Below are positions 10,794 through 18,297 of a stretch of DNA of 55,663 nt, piece by piece. A model generated the notes under the pieces. It ran no database searches, was not told where the DNA came from, and saw only the letters and a list, made by a program, of their open reading frames with translations. Position 1 is the stretch's first letter; each line of letters opens with the position of its first letter. Where the stretch lies: NCBI GenBank assembly GCA_910586225.1, contig CAJUIL010000028.1, forward strand, positions 1-55,663, in the 5' to 3' direction. Source of the stretch: an uncultured Eubacterium sp. GTDB taxonomy: Bacteria > Bacillota > Clostridia > Lachnospirales > Lachnospiraceae. Both the position numbers and the translations under genes were made by a program.

Positions 10794-12293
10794 ATGAAAA
10801 TTTCAAGAATGAAACGGAAATTTGCCATTCTTATGACAATGGCAATGGTATTGTTTTGGATACCGTGTGAGAACGTATTCGCATCGAATGAAGCAAATAT
10901 GACAATCTCCGGCGGCGTACTGACTGCGTATAACGGCGGAGGCGGTGCGGTCACGATCCCTTCGAGTGTAACATCGATCGGCGCGAACGCATTTGCGGGC
11001 AAGCCGATCAGCAGCGTCAGCATTCCGGGAAGTGTAACGAGCATCGGGGACGGTGCGTTTGCAAACTGTACTGCGCTTGCAAATGTGACAGTTCCAGGAA
11101 GTGTAACCAATATGGGCAGCGGCGTATTTTCGGGCTGCAGCGGATTAAGCTCTGTCAGTATGCAGGCTTCGATTTCTGCGATTCCGGCTTCTACCTTTAA
11201 CGGATGCCGTTCTTTGACGAGCATTGCGATTTCAGCAGGTATTACGAGTATCGGCAGCAGCGCATTTTCAGGGTGCAGCAGCTTGAGCACGATGTCGGTC
11301 CCGTCTGGTGTCAGCAGTATCGGCGACAGCGCGTTTGCAAATTGCTCCAGCTTATCGGCGATTTCGATTCCGGCAAGCGCGACGAGCATCGGCGGCAGCG
11401 CGTTATCGGGCTGTTCTGCTTTAACAACGATCAATGTAGCGTCTGGAAATTCGACGTATGCGTCGGACGGCGGATGCTTGTACAATGCGTCCAGAACAAG
11501 GCTGATCATGGTTCCGGTAGGAAGATCAAGCGTCGCGATCAATTCTTCTACAAAGATTATCGGCAGCGGCGCGCTGGCTGGCTGCAGCAGGGTAACTTCT
11601 CTGTCTCTGCCAGATGGCTTAACGACGATTGAAAACGGTGCGTTTTCCGGCAGCGGGATCAATTCGATCAAGATACCGCGTTCTGTGACCTCGATTGGTT
11701 CACAATCCGGATGGTCGCCTGACGTGATTACCGGATACAGCAATACTGCGGCGGAGACATTTGCCTCCTCTGCGGGCTATGCGTTTTCCAGTCTGGACGG
11801 CGGCAGTTCTTCAGACAACAGCGATGATACGGATACTTCTTCCTCTTCTTCGGCAGGGGGAAGCACTAGTGTGGACGTAGGTGAGGATACATCCGAACCG
11901 GATCGTTCGGATGATGTGGATGAAAGCGGCGCAGGCAGCACATCCATCGACCTTGGAGAATCTTCTGGCGGATCGTCGGGAAGCAATTCCGGCAGCGGCT
12001 CAGGTTCAGCTAGTACATCCGGCAGCTCCGGCTCATCATCCAGCAGCTCTGGCAGTTCTGGATCAGCATCCGCCAGCGGCTCATCAGGAGGTTCGTCTAG
12101 CAGTACAACAGTGCGTTCATCTGGCAGCTCTGGTTCATCTGGTGCGTATGCAGGTACAACGTCTGGAAGTCATACATTGGACGAAACGCCAAAAACAGGA
12201 GACGGCTCGTTAGACCCAATGCTGTTTTTGATTTTCGGACTGGTGTTTGTTGGATGCGGACTTGTGATCGTAGGGAAAAGACAGGGAGTATGA
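10794..12293 (+). CDS. BspA-like leucine-rich-repeat surface protein with TPKTG sorting signal
   Basis: A 499-residue secreted, wall-anchored protein. The ATG at 10794 follows AGGAG (10781-10785) by eight bases; a GTG nine bases earlier is in frame but sits inside the ribosome binding site. After a signal peptide come LRR_5/BspA-type repeats of about 23 residues (consensus SVTSIGxxAFxGCxxLxSVxIP) to about residue 320. A long Ser/Gly-rich spacer follows (about residues 340-460). The C terminus has TPKTG at 465-469, a hydrophobic helix and the tail KRQGV. This signal fits the (S/P/N)PxTG class recognised by Clostridioides difficile SrtB, matching the class B sortase immediately upstream. It overlaps the sortase ribosomally and ends at a strong terminator. 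Confidence 0.9.
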   Translation: MKISRMKRKFAILMTMAMVLFWIPCENVFASNEANMTISGGVLTAYNGGGGAVTIPSSVTSIGANAFAGKPISSVSIPGSVTSIGDGAFANCTALANVTVPGSVTNMGSGVFSGCSGLSSVSMQASISAIPASTFNGCRSLTSIAISAGITSIGSSAFSGCSSLSTMSVPSGVSSIGDSAFANCSSLSAISIPASATSIGGSALSGCSALTTINVASGNSTYASDGGCLYNASRTRLIMVPVGRSSVAINSSTKIIGSGALAGCSRVTSLSLPDGLTTIENGAFSGSGINSIKIPRSVTSIGSQSGWSPDVITGYSNTAAETFASSAGYAFSSLDGGSSSDNSDDTDTSSSSSAGGSTSVDVGEDTSEPDRSDDVDESGAGSTSIDLGESSGGSSGSNSGSGSGSASTSGSSGSSSSSSGSSGSASASGSSGGSSSSTTVRSSGSSGSSGAYAGTTSGSHTLDETPKTGDGSLDPMLFLIFGLVFVGCGLVIVGKRQGV

Positions 12294-12333
12294 TCGCCTG
12301 TTAGATTCATTTATGTATATCATATAAATAAGA

Positions 12334-12368
12334 AAGAGAGACTGTAAGAAAACAGTCTCTCTTTTTTA
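12334..12368 (+). terminator. Rho-independent terminator of the surface-protein operon
   Basis: A 12-bp perfect stem (12334-12345 with 12352-12363), a 6-nt loop and a T-run continuing to 12367. It ends the repeat protein/sortase/LRR operon. The opposing LacI gene ends at 12382, so the hairpin probably serves both strands, although the minus-strand T-tract is poorer. Confidence 0.85.
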
Positions 12369-12381
12369 TCAGAGTTTTTCA

Positions 12382-13410
12382 TCAGAAGATAATCGTAGGA
12401 CGTACAAATGTCAGCTCAAACGGTGCTTCAGGATGCTGTGTGCGGAATAGCAGCTGCATCGCCAATCGCTTTCCGAGCAGGCTGGTAGGTACATTTGCTG
12501 TAATGATACGACCAGCGACATTTGTGTATTCCTCGGAATTATCAAATCCGGTCAAGATCACCGGGTGTGGGACACGCTGCGGGTTTTCGTCAAGGTACTG
12601 CTTTACAAAATGCGCCACGAAGTCGCTGACACATACAAACGCAGTCGGCCACTCGGATAAGCCGTTCAGGAAATCAGACAGTTCCTTGCCATAAGAAAAA
12701 ATGCCGATGCTTCCAGTCAGGCAGTATTCCTCGCGGATGTCCAGACGGTGAGCCTGCATACAGGCGCAATAGCCGCGGTAGCGTTCCAGGTTGGTCTGGG
12801 CGTAATAAATATCGCCGAGAAAGCCGATATGTGTGTGCCCGCTCTGGATCAGATTTTCGGTGATCTCGTATTCTGTCCGGTAGCCTTCGATCAAAACCAG
12901 ATCTCCATTTAGCTGAAGGCGGTATAAGGAAGGGGAGGTGTCCAGAAATACTTTTGGAAGGGCAAGGTCATTTACCATACCAAGGATCTGGGAATCATAT
13001 ACGTTTAATACAATAATGCCGTCAATGCTTCCAGTGGAGCTCGTTAAGATCGGCGGCAGACTGAAATCCTTGGTACACACAGAAGGCACATAAGTATACA
13101 TCAGGTTAATGTTGTAGCCAGAAAGCTCTTGTGCCATACGGTGTATAATGCCAGTCCAGAATACGGCGGAGTCTGGGCGTGAAACGACCAGGGAAACGGT
13201 ATGGATCGATGATTCGTAGCGCTGTGCTTTTGTCTGTATCTGTTCCATTGCCAGGTATGGAACCTTGGCATAGCCAAGCTCCCTTGCTTTTTCAAAGATT
13301 AGCTCGCGGAGTGAGTCGGATACTCCGGACTGGTTGTTAAAGGCTTTGCTGACAGTGACTCTTGAGATATTCAGAGCGTCTGCGATATCCTGCATCGTGA
13401 TTTTTTCCAT
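12382..13410 (-). CDS. LacI-family transcriptional regulator of the N-glycan locus
   Basis: A 342-residue one-component regulator. Residues 1-50 form the LacI helix-turn-helix: TMQDIADALNISRVTVSKAF is followed by the hinge region around RELGY. The rest is a periplasmic-binding-protein-like sensor domain. The start is supported by CAGGAG eight bases upstream on the minus strand. It is divergent from the sugar-transport operon beginning at 13775 and is therefore its likely local regulator, probably binding palindromes in the 364-bp intergenic region. The effector is likely a mannose-containing oligosaccharide or a breakdown product; that is inference from context. Confidence 0.9.
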   Translation of the reverse strand: MEKITMQDIADALNISRVTVSKAFNNQSGVSDSLRELIFEKARELGYAKVPYLAMEQIQTKAQRYESSIHTVSLVVSRPDSAVFWTGIIHRMAQELSGYNINLMYTYVPSVCTKDFSLPPILTSSTGSIDGIIVLNVYDSQILGMVNDLALPKVFLDTSPSLYRLQLNGDLVLIEGYRTEYEITENLIQSGHTHIGFLGDIYYAQTNLERYRGYCACMQAHRLDIREEYCLTGSIGIFSYGKELSDFLNGLSEWPTAFVCVSDFVAHFVKQYLDENPQRVPHPVILTGFDNSEEYTNVAGRIITANVPTSLLGKRLAMQLLFRTQHPEAPFELTFVRPTIIF

Positions 13411-13466
13411 GGCGCTGCTCCTGTTTCTTTTGGTTCTATAATTTGTATAAGGTCTTGATTTGGTTT

Positions 13467-13495
13467 AGTATAACATAAAATGAAGAAATTTACAA
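13467..13495 (-). promoter_or_regulatory. Promoter of the lacI-type gene
   Basis: Read on the minus strand, TTGTAA (13490-13495) and TATACT (13467-13472) are separated by exactly 17 bp. The promoter lies 57 bp upstream of the regulator's start codon. Confidence 0.6.
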
Positions 13496-13552
13496 TCATT
13501 TAGTTTACAAATGTTAAAACGAATTTAAAAATGGGATTCAACGGGAAGGGGG

Positions 13553-13628
13553 ATTTGCAAAAGCAAATGGCTAACTTTTGCATAAATGTGAGGTTTATTT
13601 TTGTAAGGGATGTTTTAACGCGTCAAAA
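13553..13628. promoter_or_regulatory. Candidate operators between lacI-type gene and transporter operon
   Basis: Two inverted repeats. The first, 13553-13568, is ATTTGC-AAAA-GCAAAT. The second, 13613-13628, is TTTTAACG/CGTCAAAA, a 16-bp near-perfect palindrome (7 of 8 half-site positions match) with a central ACGCGT. The second has the CG-centred symmetry typical of LacI-family operators and lies just upstream of the transporter promoter's -35 element. Confidence 0.45.
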
Positions 13629-13661
13629 AATGATAAATATAAATAATTAGTAAAATTATAC

Positions 13662-13749
13662 TAAACAGAATATGAAAAATTGGCTATAATGATGAAAATG
13701 ACATATGAAGTTGACATTTGTTTTAATAGATGTTAATGTTAACTTAACA
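13662..13749 (+). promoter_or_regulatory. Promoter and downstream palindrome of the transporter operon
   Basis: TAAACA (13662-13667) and a consensus TATAAT (13685-13690) are spaced by 17 bp. A perfect 13-bp palindrome, TGTTAA-C-TTAACA, lies at 13737-13749, in the transcribed leader 25 bp before the start codon, where a bound repressor would block elongation. An alternative -35-like TTGACA occurs at 13711-13716. Confidence 0.55.
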
Positions 13750-13774
13750 AAAATAAACAAGGAGGTAAAACAAA

Positions 13775-14749
13775 ATGAAGACAAACAAAACGCTTCATGG
13801 AAAGGAGAAAGGTCTGAAAAGACGCTGGTCCAGGGACGATACGGAATTGTTCCTGCTTTCGCTTCCTACTCTGCTTTGGTATGCGATTTTTGCTTATCTG
13901 CCGATGTTTGGTATTATCATCGCGTTTAAGGTGTACCGTTTGCAGCCGGGAGGGCACGGATTTATCTACAATCTGCTGCACAGTGAATGGGCCGGGTTCG
14001 GGAATTTCTCGTTTTTCTTTTCTTCCAATGCATTTGCGATGCTGTTAAAGAACACGATTCTTTACAATATTGTGTTTATTATCATCAGCGCGAGCGTGGC
14101 GGTCTGCGGAGCTCTGATGCTCAGCAGTATGCGCAATAAGGCTGGCTCTAAGGTGTATCAGACAATGATGTTCCTGCCGTATTTCATGTCATGGGTAGTG
14201 GTTACCTACTTCGTGTATGCGATACTGACACCGGAAAGGGGCTATTTGAACGGCATTTTAAAGGCAATGGGAGCAGACCCGATCATGTGGTATCAGGAAG
14301 CCAAGTATTGGCCGTTTATTATTGTGCTGCTGAACACATGGAAGGGCATGGGCTATGGTATGGTGCTTTATCTTGCAAGTATTACAGGTATCGACCAGTC
14401 CTTGTATGAGGCGGCGGTTATGGACGGTGCTACAAAGTGGCAGCAGACAGTACATATTACGCTTCCATCGATTAAGCCAGTATTCATCATGATGCTGATC
14501 CTGGACTGCGGCAAGATATTTAACTCCGACTTCGGTTTGTTCTACCAGGTGACAGGGGGGATTCCACAGTCACTTTATACGACGGTATCGACGTTTGATA
14601 CGTATATTTATCAGGCGATCAAGTCTCCGGCAACGCCGATTGGCCGGACAGCAGCAGCATCCTTCTTCCAGGCGATCTGCAGCTGCGGAACGATACTTTT
14701 GGCGAACTGGGTTGTCCGTAAGGTTGACAAAGAGAACAGTCTGATCTAA
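13775..14749 (+). CDS. Sugar ABC transporter permease (LplB type)
   Basis: A 324-residue inner-membrane permease with six predicted membrane segments. The EAA loop is clear: YEAAVMDGATKWQQTVHITLPSI, interacting with the ATPase. It belongs to the binding-protein-dependent transport family of LplB-like permeases for oligosaccharides. AAGGAGGT lies about ten bases before the ATG. It is first in the operon with the second permease and lipoprotein. No ATPase gene is present in the locus, so a shared MsmK-type ATPase encoded elsewhere is likely. Confidence 0.92.
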   Translation: MKTNKTLHGKEKGLKRRWSRDDTELFLLSLPTLLWYAIFAYLPMFGIIIAFKVYRLQPGGHGFIYNLLHSEWAGFGNFSFFFSSNAFAMLLKNTILYNIVFIIISASVAVCGALMLSSMRNKAGSKVYQTMMFLPYFMSWVVVTYFVYAILTPERGYLNGILKAMGADPIMWYQEAKYWPFIIVLLNTWKGMGYGMVLYLASITGIDQSLYEAAVMDGATKWQQTVHITLPSIKPVFIMMLILDCGKIFNSDFGLFYQVTGGIPQSLYTTVSTFDTYIYQAIKSPATPIGRTAAASFFQAICSCGTILLANWVVRKVDKENSLI

Positions 14750-14768
14750 TACGAGGGAGGTGTGTAAA

Positions 14769-15695
14769 GTGAGAAAAAAGAATAAGGATCTGGAAAGCTC
14801 GGCAAAGATCAACCAGATCAAACCGTCTACCAATTTACTGTTCAACATTATATTCCTCATTTTGGGATTGTCGTGTATCTTCCCGCTGCTGTTTGTCTTT
14901 TCCATTTCGATCACGAGTGAAGAGGCGCTGCGTGCGACCGGATACCAGATCATCCCACAGGAATTTTCTGCCGCTGCGTATGGATTTTTGTGGAATGAGC
15001 GGGCGATGATCTTCCGTGCGGTATTTATGTCGATCATCGTAACTGTGATTGGTACGATCATTACAGTTGCATTGGTTACAACGATGGGTTATGTTGTTTC
15101 CAGAAGAAACTTTAAGTTAAAGGGATTTTATACATGGGTGATCTTCATCCCGATGATTTTTAACGGTGGTATGCTGTCAAGCTATGTAGTTGTAAACAAT
15201 ATTTTAGGATTGAGAGATACGATCTGGGCGTTGATCTTCCCGCTGGCGTGTTCCTCATTCAGTGTCACGATCTGCCGAACATTCTTTCGGACAACGGTGC
15301 CGGACGCGATCGTGGAGTCTGCAAAGATTGACGGAGCAGGACAGTTCCGTATTTGGGCACAGATCGTACTTCCGATCTCCAAGCCAGTTATGGCAACGAT
15401 CGGAATGTTTGCGGCATTCGGATACTGGAATGACTGGTTCCAGGCTTCCCTGTATTTGGATGATAAGAGCCTGCAGACACTTCAGTCATTATTAAATAAT
15501 GTACAAAAAGGTATTGAATATATGGCGAACAATCCGTATGGCGGATTGTCCATGCAGCAGTACAAGGCATCTATGCCGACGGAAAGTGTGCGTATGGCGA
15601 TTGCGATCGTAATTATCGTGCCGATCGCGCTGACCTATCCATTTTTCCAGAAGTACTTTATTTCCGGCTTAACGATAGGCTCTGTAAAAGAATAG
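14769..15695 (+). CDS. Carbohydrate ABC transporter permease (YtcP/LplC type)
   Basis: A 308-residue permease with six membrane segments. The EAA motif is VESAKIDGAGQFRIWAQIVL. The GTG at 14769 is preferred because GAGGGAGG (14753-14760) ends eight bases upstream; an in-frame GTG at 14760 overlaps that ribosome binding site. It begins 19 bp after the first permease and pairs with it to form the heterodimeric channel. Confidence 0.92.
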   Translation: MRKKNKDLESSAKINQIKPSTNLLFNIIFLILGLSCIFPLLFVFSISITSEEALRATGYQIIPQEFSAAAYGFLWNERAMIFRAVFMSIIVTVIGTIITVALVTTMGYVVSRRNFKLKGFYTWVIFIPMIFNGGMLSSYVVVNNILGLRDTIWALIFPLACSSFSVTICRTFFRTTVPDAIVESAKIDGAGQFRIWAQIVLPISKPVMATIGMFAAFGYWNDWFQASLYLDDKSLQTLQSLLNNVQKGIEYMANNPYGGLSMQQYKASMPTESVRMAIAIVIIVPIALTYPFFQKYFISGLTIGSVKE

Positions 15696-15768
15696 AGCAG
15701 ACCAGACAGAGATCGGGAAAAAGACCGGCTATGCAATAGAAGTGAAAAAATAAAAGGAGGAAATGAGA

Positions 15769-17268
15769 ATGAAGTTAAGAAGATTTATGGCAGCGGCGCT
15801 TGCATCTGTAATGACAGTTGGTGCATTGGCAGGTTGTGGCAGCGGCTCTGACGGAGCAGACAAGGGAACGACTTCCGATAATGGATCAGAATCCAGCGGA
15901 GACAGCACGCAGGGCGAAAGCAACGGTGAAAAGGTAGATTTGAAATGGGTGCTGATCGGAAACGGAATGCCGGAAAATTATGACTCCTGGATCACAAAGG
16001 TGAATGACTATATCGGGGATAAGATCGGCGTAAACCTGGAAGTAGAGGTTATCAGCTGGTCTGACTGGGACAGCCGCAGAAATATCATTATTAGTACGAA
16101 TGAGCCATATGACATTATTTTTGGTCACGGCGGCAACTATATCTCGGATATCAACCTTGGGGCATATTGTGACATTACGGATTTGATTGATGCGAATATG
16201 CCAGAGTTAAATGAAATGATGCCAGAGGAATGCTGGACAGCGATGAAGGTAAACGACAGGATCTACGGCGTGCCGACGTATAAGGATATTGCGATTTCCA
16301 ATTATGCGATCTGGGATAAGGAGCTGGTAGAAGAATTTGACCTGGATATTACCAAGCTTACAGAGCTGGATTCCCTGACACCGGTATTTGAAGAGCTTAA
16401 GGCGGCAAAGAATGATTATCCGTTCTATTCGAAAAACGATGGTATTTACTTTATCTTTGATAATTACGATCAGCTTGGCGCTGGTACGCAGGTACTTGGC
16501 GTTAGATATGACGATCAGGAGGCAAAGGTTTGCTATACGCTGGAACAGGAAGATATCTATAAAGCGCTGCAGACTATTTATGAATGGAATCAGAAGGGCC
16601 TGATCAACCCAGATGCTGCAACACTGTCAGAAGCTCGTGCATACAATATGTGGAGAGTTGGACAGGGCTGGCCAACCGCTGCTTACACATCCTGGGGTCC
16701 GCAGATGGGCAAGGACGTTGTAGTAGAAAAAGTAGGAGATTCTATCCTTTCCAACGATACAGTACGTGGGTCCATCAACATGATCTCTACAAACAGCAAA
16801 TATCCGGAAAAATGTCTGCAGCTGCTGAACCTTGTAAATACAGATACAAAGCTGCGTGATATGTTCTATTATGGAGAAGAAGGCGTGAACTTTGAGTATA
16901 ATGACGATGGTAAGGTTCACAAGTCTGATAAAACATGGGATATTCCTGGATATACAAACGGCAGCTATTTTACAGTAACACAGGAAGATACAGACGAATA
17001 CAACCAGTTTGAAGAGATCAAGGAGCTGGTAGAGGGTGCGGCAACATCCGTTATGCTTGGATTTACGTTTGATACGACTGAAGTATACGATCAGCTTGCA
17101 AACTGCAGCGAAATCTGGCTGCGTTATAAGAGCGAGGTTATGACAGGCGTGAAGGATCCGGCGGAATCCGTACCGCAGATCAAAGAAGAGCTGATGAATG
17201 CAGGCTTCCAGGATATTCTTGATGAAGCGCAGAGACAAGTTGACGAATTTATGGCAAACAAAAAATAA
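15769..17268 (+). CDS. Extracellular solute-binding lipoprotein of the sugar ABC importer
   Basis: A 499-residue lipoprotein. The ATG at 15769 lies eight bases after AAAAGGAGG; an ATG at 15763 would leave only two. The signal peptide ends in a lipobox, ALAGC, followed by a Gly/Ser/Glu-rich linker of about 35 residues. The body is a family-1 solute-binding fold, with a DUF3502-like C-terminal region typical of LplA-type oligosaccharide receptors. The two permeases are directly upstream. The gene context argues for N-glycan-derived oligosaccharide released by the GH85 enzyme as ligand; this is inference. Confidence 0.9.
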   Translation: MKLRRFMAAALASVMTVGALAGCGSGSDGADKGTTSDNGSESSGDSTQGESNGEKVDLKWVLIGNGMPENYDSWITKVNDYIGDKIGVNLEVEVISWSDWDSRRNIIISTNEPYDIIFGHGGNYISDINLGAYCDITDLIDANMPELNEMMPEECWTAMKVNDRIYGVPTYKDIAISNYAIWDKELVEEFDLDITKLTELDSLTPVFEELKAAKNDYPFYSKNDGIYFIFDNYDQLGAGTQVLGVRYDDQEAKVCYTLEQEDIYKALQTIYEWNQKGLINPDAATLSEARAYNMWRVGQGWPTAAYTSWGPQMGKDVVVEKVGDSILSNDTVRGSINMISTNSKYPEKCLQLLNLVNTDTKLRDMFYYGEEGVNFEYNDDGKVHKSDKTWDIPGYTNGSYFTVTQEDTDEYNQFEEIKELVEGAATSVMLGFTFDTTEVYDQLANCSEIWLRYKSEVMTGVKDPAESVPQIKEELMNAGFQDILDEAQRQVDEFMANKK

Positions 17269-17285
17269 CAGACAGGAATGATAGT

Positions 17286-18266
17286 ATGGCGAAAATAATT
17301 GGGGCGGATTTGCCGCAAATGCCGTGGCAGGAGCCGAAAGGCGGGGAAGTGTTGCCGGTGTGGCGCTACGACGCAAATCCAATCATTGAAAGATTTGCAA
17401 CAAAGTGCTCAAACAGCATTTTTAACAGTGCGGTTGTCCCATTTCAGGATGGGTATGCGGGCGTGTTCCGCTGCGACAGCAAATCAATCAGTATGGATAT
17501 TTTTACAGGATTTAGCAAGGACGGGATCCACTGGGAAATTTCGGATGAGCCGATTGTGTTTGAAGGGGCGCATCCAGAAGTAGCAAAGCGGGATTTCCGC
17601 TATGATCCAAGAGTATGTTGGATCGAGGATCGGTATTATGTGACCTGGTGCAACGGTTACCACGAGTATCCGACGATTGGAGTAGGATATACGTACGATT
17701 TTAAGACGTATTATCAGTTGGAAAACGCGTTTTTACCGTTTAACCGCAACGGTGTGCTGTTTCCGAGAAAGATTAACGGCAATTACTATATGTTAAGCCG
17801 TCCGAGCGACAATGGGCATACGCCGTTTGGGGATATTTTCCTGAGCGAAAGCCCGGATATGAAATATTGGGGATGCCATCGATATGTGATGGGCACCATC
17901 AAAGGAGACTACTCCGCATGGCAATGCACGAAGATCGGTGCGGGGAGTGTTCCGATTGAGACGGATGAGGGCTGGCTGCTAATTTATCACGGTGTGATCA
18001 ATACGTGCAATGGTTTTGTCTACCGGATGGGCTGTGCGCTGCTTGACTTGGAAGAGCCGTGGAAAGTAAAGAAGCGGACGAGAAATTATATTCTTGGCCC
18101 GCATGAGCTGTATGAGTGTGTCGGTGATGTGCCGAATGTCGTATTTCCATGTGCGGCGCTTACAGACGCGGCAACGGGCAGGATTGCTATTTACTATGGA
18201 TGCGCGGATACCGTGACAGGACTGGCGTTTACAACAGTTGACCGCCTGATCGATTATATGGAATAA
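17286..18266 (+). CDS. GH130 beta-mannoside phosphorylase
   Basis: A 326-residue cytoplasmic five-bladed propeller enzyme of family GH130. The family landmarks are NPIIER near the N terminus, FNSAVVPF, and the catalytic-acid motif YDPRV with Asp107. GH130 enzymes phosphorolyse beta-mannosides, releasing mannose-1-phosphate. Known activities include Man-beta-1,4-GlcNAc, mannooligosaccharides and beta-1,2-mannosides. Next to GH85 and GH38 genes the most economical substrate is Man-beta-1,4-GlcNAc, the last unit of the N-glycan core. It has no signal peptide. It begins 17 bp after the binding-protein gene, with AGGA eight bases ahead of its ATG. Confidence 0.88.
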   Translation: MAKIIGADLPQMPWQEPKGGEVLPVWRYDANPIIERFATKCSNSIFNSAVVPFQDGYAGVFRCDSKSISMDIFTGFSKDGIHWEISDEPIVFEGAHPEVAKRDFRYDPRVCWIEDRYYVTWCNGYHEYPTIGVGYTYDFKTYYQLENAFLPFNRNGVLFPRKINGNYYMLSRPSDNGHTPFGDIFLSESPDMKYWGCHRYVMGTIKGDYSAWQCTKIGAGSVPIETDEGWLLIYHGVINTCNGFVYRMGCALLDLEEPWKVKKRTRNYILGPHELYECVGDVPNVVFPCAALTDAATGRIAIYYGCADTVTGLAFTTVDRLIDYME

Positions 18267-18297
18267 CAACAGCAGAAAGCTGTGCAGGGAGGATGCT

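Noticed and set aside
10769..11743. Long minus-strand open frame opposite the LRR gene
   Set aside because: It is the mirror of a repetitive coding sequence; the plus-strand signal peptide, repeats and sorting signal are decisive.
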